From: Hyphomicrobium_B sp001006785
Lineage (GTDB): Bacteria; Pseudomonadota; Alphaproteobacteria; Rhizobiales; Hyphomicrobiaceae
Direction: 5' to 3'
Assembly (NCBI RefSeq): GCF_001006785.1
Contig: NZ_CDHO01000002.1
Span: 1,054,001 to 1,118,000 of the forward strand
Length of the DNA stretch: 64,000 bases
In this document: in pieces, positions 8,872 to 16,296 of the stretch
Layout of the letters: every line of letters starts with the position of its first letter
Numbering within the stretch: position 1 is the stretch's first letter
Position numbers and translations under genes: made by a program
The notes under the pieces: generated by a model
Database searches by the model: none
What the model was told of the DNA's origin: nothing
The model's input: only the letters and a program-made list of their open reading frames with translations

Positions 8872-10011
8872 ATGGGCACATCCGCCACCCCCGACATCGA
8901 AACAGTTGTCATCGGCGCAGGCGTGATCGGGCTCGCAATCGCAGCAGAATGCGCGAACGCGGGACAGCAGACCTACGTGCTGGAACGCCACGCCGCCATC
9001 GGACAGGAAACCAGTTCGCGATCGAGCGAAGTGATTCACGCCGGGATCTATTACCCGCCGGGATCGCTGAAGGCGCGGCTGTGCGTTGAAGGCAAGAGCC
9101 TGCTCTACGCTTACGCCAGTGAACACGGCGTCGCTGCCCGGCGCGTCGGGAAACTCGTTGTTGCGACGTCGGAAGCGGAAACCGCAGCTCTCGACGTAAT
9201 CGCGCAGCGCGCGAAAGCCAGCGGCGTCGATGATCTCCAGTGGCTGGGCGGCGCGAGCGACGTGCAGAAACTCGAACCCGCGATCAGCAGCGTCAAAGCT
9301 CTGTTGTCGCCTTCGACCGGGATCGTCGACAGCCACGGCCTGATGCAGGCCCTTGCAAACGACATCGAAAACCTCGGCGGCGCTATCGTCCTGCAAACGG
9401 ACGTTCAGAATGTCATTCGCCGTGCGGACGGACTTTTCGAAATCGATATGGTGAGCAGCGGAGCGCCAGCGAAAATTACGGTTCGAAACCTGATTGCGGC
9501 GGCTGGTCTTGGAATGGCCAAACTCGGCCCCGTGTTGCCACGCGAAATGCGATATCTCCCGCCGGCACTCCAATTCGCCCGAGGCCACTATTTCACTTAT
9601 CGCGGCAAATCAGAATTTCAGCATTTGATTTATCCCGTACCGGTCGAGGGCGGGCTCGGCACGCATCTCACGCTCGACCTTGAAGGTAACGTGCGCTTCG
9701 GGCCGGATGTGGATTGGATCGAAAGCATCGATTATCGGTTCGACGATCGGCACGGCACGCGGCAAGCGGATTTTGAACGCTCCATCCGCCGCTATTGGCC
9801 CGGACTTCCCGACGCTGCACTCAGCCCCGGCTATACCGGCATTCGCCCAAAGATCGCGAGCGGAAGCGCAGATGGGATGGATTTTGCAATACACGCGTCA
9901 GCGGAGCACGGCATCCCGCGTCTCGTCGCGCTTTACGGCATCGAAAGCCCCGGCCTGACGTCCAGCCTCGCCATTGCAAAATATTGCAAGGCGCTGCTCG
10001 ACGCGAATTAA
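8872..10011 (+). CDS. FAD-dependent oxidoreductase, L-2-hydroxyglutarate oxidase (LhgO) family
   Basis: A 379-residue flavoprotein of the DAO fold. The N-terminal dinucleotide-binding motif VVIGAGVIGLAIA (residues about 12-24) is followed by the acidic ribose-binding strand VLERH. The LhgO/L2HGDH hallmark ETSSRSSEVIHAGIYYPPGS is near residue 46, and a C-terminal GIRPKI/YGIESPGLTSS segment completes the FAD site. Family members oxidize L-2-hydroxyglutarate to 2-oxoglutarate at the membrane and pass electrons to quinone. There is no csiD or gab neighbour, so the exact substrate is inferred from the family. Start chosen at the ATG ten codons before the flavin strand. Confidence 0.88.
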   Translation: MGTSATPDIETVVIGAGVIGLAIAAECANAGQQTYVLERHAAIGQETSSRSSEVIHAGIYYPPGSLKARLCVEGKSLLYAYASEHGVAARRVGKLVVATSEAETAALDVIAQRAKASGVDDLQWLGGASDVQKLEPAISSVKALLSPSTGIVDSHGLMQALANDIENLGGAIVLQTDVQNVIRRADGLFEIDMVSSGAPAKITVRNLIAAAGLGMAKLGPVLPREMRYLPPALQFARGHYFTYRGKSEFQHLIYPVPVEGGLGTHLTLDLEGNVRFGPDVDWIESIDYRFDDRHGTRQADFERSIRRYWPGLPDAALSPGYTGIRPKIASGSADGMDFAIHASAEHGIPRLVALYGIESPGLTSSLAIAKYCKALLDAN

Positions 10012-10047
10012 AGCAAAAATCGATTGGAATTCTGATGTTTGCGAAAA

Positions 10048-10073
10048 GACCCTCGGATCGGAATCCGAGGGTC
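10048..10073 (-). terminator. Terminator of the small peptide gene
   Basis: An 11-bp perfect stem (GACCCTCGGAT/ATCCGAGGGTC) with loop CGGA. On the minus strand it is followed by TTTT and lies about 20 bases past the stop of the 39-codon gene at 10094-10213. The lhgO-like gene ends 36 bases away on the other strand, so the hairpin may act in both directions, but only the minus side has a T tract. Confidence 0.75.
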
Positions 10074-10093
10074 CCTGAGGAAACGCTGCGATC

Positions 10094-10213
10094 CTACGGC
10101 TCGCCGCGCCGGTCTTTCCACCAGCATGCGCTAGCCGGAGATGCAGACATCATTGACAGCGGGATTCCGAATGCGAAGCTCAATGCGATGAGAGACATGA
10201 TTGCTTTTTTCAT
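10094..10213 (-). CDS. Small exported peptide, 39 residues, unknown function
   Basis: A 39-codon gene beginning MKKAIMSL. The first 30 residues are a textbook Sec signal (two Lys, a hydrophobic core, then ASPASA before Cys30), leaving a mature part of only about ten residues, CWWKDRRGEP. AGAGGAT precedes the ATG and a strong terminator follows the stop, so this looks like a complete transcription unit. The cysteine after ASA could suggest a lipoprotein, but the -3 residue is Ala rather than Leu, so the lipobox is imperfect. I do not recognise the product. Confidence 0.6.
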   Translation of the reverse strand: MKKAIMSLIALSFAFGIPLSMMSASPASACWWKDRRGEP

Positions 10214-10669
10214 TGGAAATATCCTCTGCTAACCGAAGCGCAACTCTTCGAGCAATTCGAGGTTCCTTGGTGCGCAACCGTGTTTTTTCAACTGAACAGC
10301 TTTTTGTTTGCTGGTCGGTTGTCTCCCATAGCGCGAAGAGAGACGTTAAGCATCCCGGTCCGCCAGCGATCCAACCTCTCTGGACCAAGATTACCGTCGA
10401 CCTTCAAAACGGCATATTTCTCAGACCGGCTCAATCTCGAATTGATCGACGAATTGCGGTGTTCAGACAATCCGCAGAAATGCTATGGTTGCTTTCACAA
10501 AGCACGCAAAAAGCATTTAACTGAATCAATCCGGAAAGTGCGATAAGCGTTGATCAGCCATTATTAATATTGAGAACGTTGTTTGCTTGCTGACGAACGC
10601 CGGCCAATTACTGAATCTCACCATGTGAACGCTTTGGGCGGCGCGCCGAAGGTTCACTCGGAGGCGACG
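10214..10669. other. Intergenic region, AT-richer than its surroundings
   Basis: 456 bases between the small peptide gene and the next secreted protein; it must hold their divergent promoters. A minus-strand TTG-initiated frame at 10288-10470 (60 codons) has no ribosome binding site and no recognizable motif. No strong repeat is visible. Confidence 0.45.
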
Positions 10670-10972
10670 ATGGCATCACACTCTGGCAATTCGGCAAGCC
10701 TGATCCTTACAGTTCTCACTCTCTCAACCGCCGGTCTTTCGTTTCCGGCGGCTGCCGACGATGTCCCTGAAAGTCTCAGGCTCGAACAGAAAGCCAAGAA
10801 AGCTTACTCGCAGAAGCCCGTCGTTCCGATCGACCGCGGCAATGCCCATCATCGCGATATCGGCGGCTCCGCAGGCGACGGCGTGACACCCGACAGGATG
10901 TCGCCAGCGCTCCCGAATCCGACTGTGCAGCCATCCGTTCAATCCGATCCCAAGAGCACGCAGCCGAAGTAG
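10670..10972 (+). CDS. Hypothetical secreted protein
   Basis: 100 residues. The ATG at 10670 follows GGAGGCGACG and opens a signal peptide (MASHSGNSASLILTVLTLST, cleavage near FPAAADD). The mature part of about 70 residues is Lys/Gln-rich, then Pro/Ser/Gln-rich (PNPTVQPSVQSDP) and low in predicted structure. In-frame starts further upstream lack a ribosome binding site and would bury the signal peptide. No domain recognised; probably a small periplasmic protein. Confidence 0.6.
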   Translation: MASHSGNSASLILTVLTLSTAGLSFPAAADDVPESLRLEQKAKKAYSQKPVVPIDRGNAHHRDIGGSAGDGVTPDRMSPALPNPTVQPSVQSDPKSTQPK

Positions 10973-11006
10973 AGAGCGCCCCCCTCCCCGGCCGGCTGCG
11001 GTGCAA

Positions 11007-12938
11007 TCACGGCGCTGCTTTCACCGTCGAAGTCACCACCGCCGCGACGGCCTTGGCGTCCTTGGCTGTCGGTTCCTTGTCACTTGGCACTTCTGTCGTT
11101 CCGGGCGACTGCTCGATTGCCGTCAGCCATTGCTCGGTGCGCGCGAAATCCGGATCCGCCAGGAAGCGTTCGCTCGGAGCAAATCCATCGGCGCGGCTGA
11201 CGGCCTGCGCCACGAGCTTGCGGAATTCCGGCACATCGAAATACGAGGCGTGCACCAGTTCCTTCCAGGTGAAATACGTGCTGATCGCTGTGTCTGCGCT
11301 ATGCGGCGGAACGGCGAACCGGATCTGACCTATCGCCTGCCGGAATTTCGCGATCGAAAGGCTTGCGGCCATGTTGCTGTAGTCGGTTACGAGATCGGCG
11401 ACAGGAGCGGGCAGACGCGGTTGAGACCGATCGAGCCACGCTGGACGGTCGGCAGCGCCCGACACGACCTCGCCTTCGGTGTCGTTGCCGAACCCGGCGC
11501 GCTTCACCTCCGCGTTCGTGATGCTGTTCAGGAATTTGCTCGACACCCCGCTGATCACCGACGCCAGCGCTTGGATCGTCGCCATCAGCACGAGCGCGAT
11601 GATGCCGAAGATCAGCGGCGTCACGACCATGGGGACCGCCAGCGACCAGATCCATCGTTGACTGCTCATGCGGCGCGCGTTGTTCGCCCCTAGGAACCAC
11701 GAAAGCTCATCCGTCACGAGATGCAGCAGGAGTCCGCTGTTGTAGGTCAAGTCGTGGCCGCCACCGCAGATGATGCCGCCTTCGCACGGCTGCCCGTCCT
11801 TGGTCTCGAGAAAGCGCTGGCGAAACCGCATGGCGCGCTCGATCTCGGAGAAATTGGGATACTTGGCTTCTAGCGCGGCCCGCTTTTCGCGGAACTGCTT
11901 CCAAAGCGCGGACCGCTCCTGCTGCGTTCGCTCGCTCGGCGCCGCCGCAGAAGCCGGAGTGGCCGCTTCGGTCTCGCGGTTTCGGCGAATGGCGCGCATC
12001 TCTTCGCGAAGCGCCTTCATATCCGCTTCGGCCTCGGGCGTGAGGTTCACCTCGTAAACATGCGTGTAGAGCCAGTTCGATAGCCCAACGATCGTCGGAG
12101 GCGAGAACAGGACCGCGAGATAGATCAGCGGCAGCGCGATGACGGACGTCAGCGTGATCGTCGAAACGGCGAACGATCGGTCGAAAAACGATAGCCGTGC
12201 ATCCGGCAGCAATGCCAGACCCTGGATGGCTTCATCCTCCGGGTGCGCCAAAGCCCGCCACCGATCACCGAAACTGTTCCGCGCCCGCTTCGTCACCCGG
12301 CGGCGATGATCGAGCATGGAGCGAACGTCGAGATATTTGAAAAGAAAATAAATCAGGAATGCGGGGATGCTCATGAATGCGATCGTCCAATACTGAACGC
12401 GCGGAAACAGGCTACCGAACAACAGGCGATCGCCGGTCAGGATCGTTGCCGCTTGATAAATGAGCAGCATCAGCAGGAGCATCATAGACGCGACGAATAT
12501 AACCTTGCGAACGAGGCTCAGGCGCGTCAGCAGCCACAGTTCTTTCCGCAGGTTGATGAAGGGCGTGCCGACGGTGATCCAGCGTTTCATGTTGGGGAGC
12601 GATCGCTTGCGCGCCGCGCATTCCAACAAAGCCGCGGAAACAACCGAGCCGCCGTGGCTATGGCCGATGACGCAGTACGGCTCGCTGCGTACCTCGAGAT
12701 CCTGCATCATCCTCGCGAGCTTCGCACCAGCCTCGCGGCGCTCGACCTCGCTGTTATCCCCTGACCAGACGAACGGCTTCACGTCGAGCTTGCCGTCGCG
12801 TCCCTCTACGAGTTGATTGAGATCCTTCTCAAACGTGCTGTGCGATTCCCACCATTGGAGGTCCAGCTGCGGGCCGCCATCGGCATTCGCCTCCGTCGGC
12901 TTCGCAAACGTACCGTGCACTGTAATGATGGTCGCCAT
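11007..12938 (-). CDS. Membrane-spanning alpha/beta hydrolase-fold protein
   Basis: A 643-residue protein combining a serine-hydrolase-like head with membrane segments. Residues 1-10 (MATIITVHGT) give the oxyanion-type HG motif. GHSHGG at 92-97 is the nucleophile elbow (Ser94), as in lipases and CGI-58-like folds. Transmembrane stretches follow near 146-166, 186-206, 264-290 and about 450-480, with a charged helical segment (about 300-370) rich in Arg/Glu between them. I cannot assign the acid and His of the triad with confidence. No named family is recognised; a membrane lipase or esterase is the simplest reading. It stands alone, convergent with the small secreted protein gene. Confidence 0.75.
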   Translation of the reverse strand: MATIITVHGTFAKPTEANADGGPQLDLQWWESHSTFEKDLNQLVEGRDGKLDVKPFVWSGDNSEVERREAGAKLARMMQDLEVRSEPYCVIGHSHGGSVVSAALLECAARKRSLPNMKRWITVGTPFINLRKELWLLTRLSLVRKVIFVASMMLLLMLLIYQAATILTGDRLLFGSLFPRVQYWTIAFMSIPAFLIYFLFKYLDVRSMLDHRRRVTKRARNSFGDRWRALAHPEDEAIQGLALLPDARLSFFDRSFAVSTITLTSVIALPLIYLAVLFSPPTIVGLSNWLYTHVYEVNLTPEAEADMKALREEMRAIRRNRETEAATPASAAAPSERTQQERSALWKQFREKRAALEAKYPNFSEIERAMRFRQRFLETKDGQPCEGGIICGGGHDLTYNSGLLLHLVTDELSWFLGANNARRMSSQRWIWSLAVPMVVTPLIFGIIALVLMATIQALASVISGVSSKFLNSITNAEVKRAGFGNDTEGEVVSGAADRPAWLDRSQPRLPAPVADLVTDYSNMAASLSIAKFRQAIGQIRFAVPPHSADTAISTYFTWKELVHASYFDVPEFRKLVAQAVSRADGFAPSERFLADPDFARTEQWLTAIEQSPGTTEVPSDKEPTAKDAKAVAAVVTSTVKAAP

Positions 12939-13392
12939 AATCCCCTCGTTGCGCGCACCGTTCTCACCCCGCGATCGCCAACCTTCTAGTTGAATGAGCG
13001 GCGCGAACCGGCCTTATCCCCTGCGGCGTATCATGATGCCGGGCGGTGGCGAGATGATGCCGCAACTAAGCCGGTCCTGGCATTACAGACGACCGACTGA
13101 GGGCTCGAATGGTCGCCGGATGTGGCCCTAAAACCGCGGCCTTACGCTACGAGGAGCTCAAATCCCAGCCAACCATGCGAACCCACGAAATTGTCTGAGT
13201 TGCCGCAGGCTGGACCTGCGCCGCATGTTAGCCCCACAGCGATCGCGCAAACTTCGCGTCGATGCAGAACAAGCCATCTCCGCTTGGTTCTATTTTCATA
13301 GCCCCGGTAATCGAGACTTGGCGCGCCGGCTCGTGCTTTCTCGACAAGTGTTTGCATACTGATGAATGCCCACCAGGGCTGGGAGACGAGAC
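12939..13392. other. Divergent intergenic region
   Basis: 454 bases between the membrane hydrolase and marR. It should contain both promoters. The open frames on the minus strand at 13142-13429 lack supporting signals. No palindromic operator of MarR type is evident by eye. Confidence 0.4.
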
Positions 13393-13833
13393 ATGAGTCA
13401 AAACAATTCGGCACACTTTCAGCGATCAATTTTGCATCTGCTCCGTCGCGTCGATCAGTGCGCGACCCAACTTTACTCTGACGAAACAGGCGACAGCGAC
13501 CTGACGCTCAGGCAGTTGGCGATCATGACCGCGATTTCGCGCGAGGATGACCTTAGTCAGACCGATCTCGTCGCCATCACCGGCATCGACCGTTCGACGG
13601 TTGCCGGCATCGTCAGCAGGCTGATCCGCAAGGGGCTTTTGGAACGCCGCCGCTCGCCGGTCGACGGCCGCGCGTATTGCGTGAGGTTGACGAAACGCGG
13701 CATTAAAGCCGTTGCCGGTGCTGATCGCCTATACTTGCGCATCGAGAAAAAACTGCTGTCTGGAGTTTCTTCGGCGGAAGCAGCTCAATTCGTATCGACT
13801 CTTAAAAGCATTCTCGGATCGCAAACGACCTGA
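13393..13833 (+). CDS. MarR family transcriptional regulator
   Basis: A 146-residue winged-helix repressor. LTLRQLAIMTAISRED leads into the DNA-binding region: SQTDLVAITGIDRSTVAGIV is the recognition helix pair, and LERRRSPVDGRAYCVRLT is the beta wing with its usual Asp-Gly-Arg. The ATG at 13393 is preceded by GGGAGACGAG. MarR dimers normally bind phenolic or other small ligands and repress a neighbouring gene; here the divergent membrane hydrolase is the obvious, but unproven, target. Confidence 0.9.
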   Translation: MSQNNSAHFQRSILHLLRRVDQCATQLYSDETGDSDLTLRQLAIMTAISREDDLSQTDLVAITGIDRSTVAGIVSRLIRKGLLERRRSPVDGRAYCVRLTKRGIKAVAGADRLYLRIEKKLLSGVSSAEAAQFVSTLKSILGSQTT

Positions 13834-13996
13834 TTATACTCCGGGTCTTAATGTGCGCTTTAAGACATAAAATACCAACAGATATCCCGAGTTTGCATTT
13901 GACCGGCTCAGCATAGAAATTATCATTCCGCGCATTATCCGCACGGTGATCCTATGTCGAGCCCGCCCACATTGCATCCAATCTCCCGGTGATATC

Positions 13997-14977
13997 GTGA
14001 AGCGCCGCGCCTCTGAGACGGCCCTCGTATCGACCGCCTCCGTCCACCCGCGAGACCGCTTCGACTACTGGCATGAGGCGGCCTGCAAGGCCATGGTTCC
14101 GTTTGAATGCAGGCCGCGTGATCTCTCCACGTTCGAGGGCGAGATCACGGCCTTGCCGTTCGCCGGAGCGTTTCTCACAATCGCCAGCAACAACGGTCTG
14201 AGCACCTGGCGCACCTCCCGCCAGCTAGCGCAGTCGAAGAACTCCGTCTTCATCTGTGCGCAGATTTCCGGATCCACGAGGATCAGCCAGAACGGCCGCG
14301 ACGTGGTTCTGAAGGCGGGCGATCTGACCCTCGTCGATAACGCCGCCGCCAGCACCTTCGAGTGTTCGACAGGGTGCAAAAAATTCATGCTCGAAATCGA
14401 ACGGCGCAATTGCGAAGCCCGCCTCGGCCGCATCGGACAACTCACCACACGGCGCATCGACGGGGCGAGCGGCGCCGGCGCTCTGGTCTCAAACTTCATC
14501 CAGTTGCTTCCGGTGCAGTTGGCGCTGCTCAGTGACACGGCCCAGAAACAGATTTCGTATCAGCTGACAGATCTCGTCGCCTTGGCGCTCGCCGAAGGCG
14601 ACGGCGGCTCGACCGCGCGCTCGTCTGGACGACTGATCTCGCTTCTACGGCTCAAGGCCGTCGTCGACGCCAATCTCACCAACCCGAACGTGACGTGCGA
14701 GGAACTCGCCGCCGATGCGGGCATTTCGGTGCGCTACGCCAACCAGCTGCTCGAAGCCGAGGAAACATCTCTGCAACGTCTGCTGTTCACCCGCAGACTT
14801 GAAAAATGCCAGGATGCGCTAGCCGACCCGGCTCAGGCGCATCGACAAATCAGCGACATTGCTTACTCGTGGGGATTCGGAGACGTCTCGCATTTCGGCC
14901 GGCTTTTCAAAAGCACGACGGGTCTCACTCCCAGGACTTACCGAGCGCAGGCGCAGAAACCAGGCGCAAGAGTTTAA
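13997..14977 (+). CDS. AraC family transcriptional regulator
   Basis: About 326 residues from the GTG at 13997; a GTG at 13946 would add 17 residues with no family resemblance, so the start is uncertain. The N-terminal half is an AraC-binding-like cupin (FDYWHEAACKAMVPFECRP, then ISGSTRISQNGRDVVLKAGD). The C-terminal 100 residues contain the two helix-turn-helix motifs (CEELAADAGISVRYANQLLE, and ISDIAYSWGFGDVSHFGRLF with the conserved P-R-T-Y-R end). It resembles the FeaR/NtcA-like oxidoreductase regulators of the family. The target is not evident. Confidence 0.88.
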   Translation: MKRRASETALVSTASVHPRDRFDYWHEAACKAMVPFECRPRDLSTFEGEITALPFAGAFLTIASNNGLSTWRTSRQLAQSKNSVFICAQISGSTRISQNGRDVVLKAGDLTLVDNAAASTFECSTGCKKFMLEIERRNCEARLGRIGQLTTRRIDGASGAGALVSNFIQLLPVQLALLSDTAQKQISYQLTDLVALALAEGDGGSTARSSGRLISLLRLKAVVDANLTNPNVTCEELAADAGISVRYANQLLEAEETSLQRLLFTRRLEKCQDALADPAQAHRQISDIAYSWGFGDVSHFGRLFKSTTGLTPRTYRAQAQKPGARV

Positions 14978-15144
14978 CAACTCTTTATCTTGCACATACG
15001 CCGGACCACTCCCGCACCGGAACCAGCGGCCGCCCGTCGTCGTTTCATCAGCACCCGCATCATATGCTCCGCGCTGGCGAAATCGCTTGAGCGGCCACCT
15101 CTCGCCCTAATCGAAACGTAACCAGGATATGCGATGCTGGCGCG

Positions 15145-16293
15145 ATGCCCGCCAGATTTTTGTTGGAGCTTATGGTGAGCGCCCGGCACGAAGTTCTGAT
15201 CCGCGCACGGGCGCTGCAAGCGCGCGCAAAGGTGCTGCAGGCGCGCGCCGAGGCCCTGCGGACTCTGGCGATCGCCAGAGCGGTGCGCTTTTTCGTTCGC
15301 GCTTCGATCAACCTGTCGCGCGCCGTTTTCATTGGGCTGGTTCTGCTCGCCGTGTTGCATGCCTACCTGACCGAGCGCGGCCCGACCGTGCCCTCGATCG
15401 AAATCGTTCGGACGCATCCGCTCGCCCCGGATGCCCACGAACCCAACGCCGGTGCTGCCTCCGGAGCAAAGGAAGCGGCAGCGGATCCGGCGGCGCCATC
15501 CTCCCCGGCAACGGATCCCAAAGTCGCCGCTCCCCTTCCACCCGCTCTCCAAAAAGTTCCCGAGTGGACCGAAACCGAAATCGCGGACGCCAAATCCGAG
15601 TGTGAGCGATTGCTCGATAAGACGACGATCGTCACCGAGCCGCTTCCGCCTGCGCATGAAGGCGCCTGCGGAGCGCCGGCGCCGCGTGAGCTTCAGAGCC
15701 TTGGCGCGAGCAAGGTAAAGTTCCAACCACCGGCGACGCTCCGCTGTCCGATGATCGCAGCGCTCAACACGTGGATTACCGATAAGCTGCAGCCCGCTGC
15801 CAAGAAAAGCTTCGGCTCGCCCATCGCACGCGTTCTGGCTGGTTCGTATTCATGTCGCAATCGCTATGGGCTGGCACGCGCACCCATCAGCGAGCACGCG
15901 TATATGAACGCGATCGATATCTCGGGCTTTGTGCTCGAGAACGGAAAAGTCATCCGGATTTCGAAATCTTGGGCCGCGCCGAAGGAGGAAACGGTCGCGG
16001 ACGCCAAGAAGCCAGCAGGCGCTCACGGTGGGCGCGCGAAAACGGTGACCGTCGTCGCGGTTCGGATTGCATCATCGAAGGTTGGCGCAACCGACGAAAC
16101 TGAGAAGTCGAAGACCAAACCGGACGAAACCAAAAAGCCGGAAAAAGACCCGACGTCCGAATTCCTGCACGTGGCCCACAACGAAGCGTGCGAGATATTC
16201 GGAACCGTTCTAGGCCCCGACGCCAACGCCGCGCACCACGATCACTTCCATCTCGACATGAAAGAACGGAAGTACCGTTCGATCTGCCATTAG
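15145..16293 (+). CDS. Extensin-like C-terminal domain protein
   Basis: 382 residues. An Arg/Ala-rich helix (1-58) precedes a single membrane anchor (about 59-75), and a Pro/Ala linker (100-140) leads to the extensin-like C-terminal domain (about 145-382). That domain has its hallmarks: paired Cys, SYSCRNRYG (234-242), SEHAYMNAIDISGF (249-262) and the final HHDHFHLDM (364-372). The His/Asp pattern is like that of LAS-type D-Ala-D-Ala metallopeptidases, so a periplasmic cell-wall role is likely. Residues 276-336 form an unusual Lys-rich insertion in the middle of the domain. A Met at residue 10 is an alternative start. Its stop lies 3 bases from that of the convergent glycosyltransferase gene. 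Confidence 0.82.
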   Translation: MPARFLLELMVSARHEVLIRARALQARAKVLQARAEALRTLAIARAVRFFVRASINLSRAVFIGLVLLAVLHAYLTERGPTVPSIEIVRTHPLAPDAHEPNAGAASGAKEAAADPAAPSSPATDPKVAAPLPPALQKVPEWTETEIADAKSECERLLDKTTIVTEPLPPAHEGACGAPAPRELQSLGASKVKFQPPATLRCPMIAALNTWITDKLQPAAKKSFGSPIARVLAGSYSCRNRYGLARAPISEHAYMNAIDISGFVLENGKVIRISKSWAAPKEETVADAKKPAGAHGGRAKTVTVVAVRIASSKVGATDETEKSKTKPDETKKPEKDPTSEFLHVAHNEACEIFGTVLGPDANAAHHDHFHLDMKERKYRSICH

Positions 16294-16296
16294 CCG

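Noticed and set aside
13142..13429. Minus-strand frame between the membrane hydrolase and marR
   Set aside because: No ribosome binding site, no recognizable motif, and it overlaps the marR start; could be a decayed fragment but not supportable.
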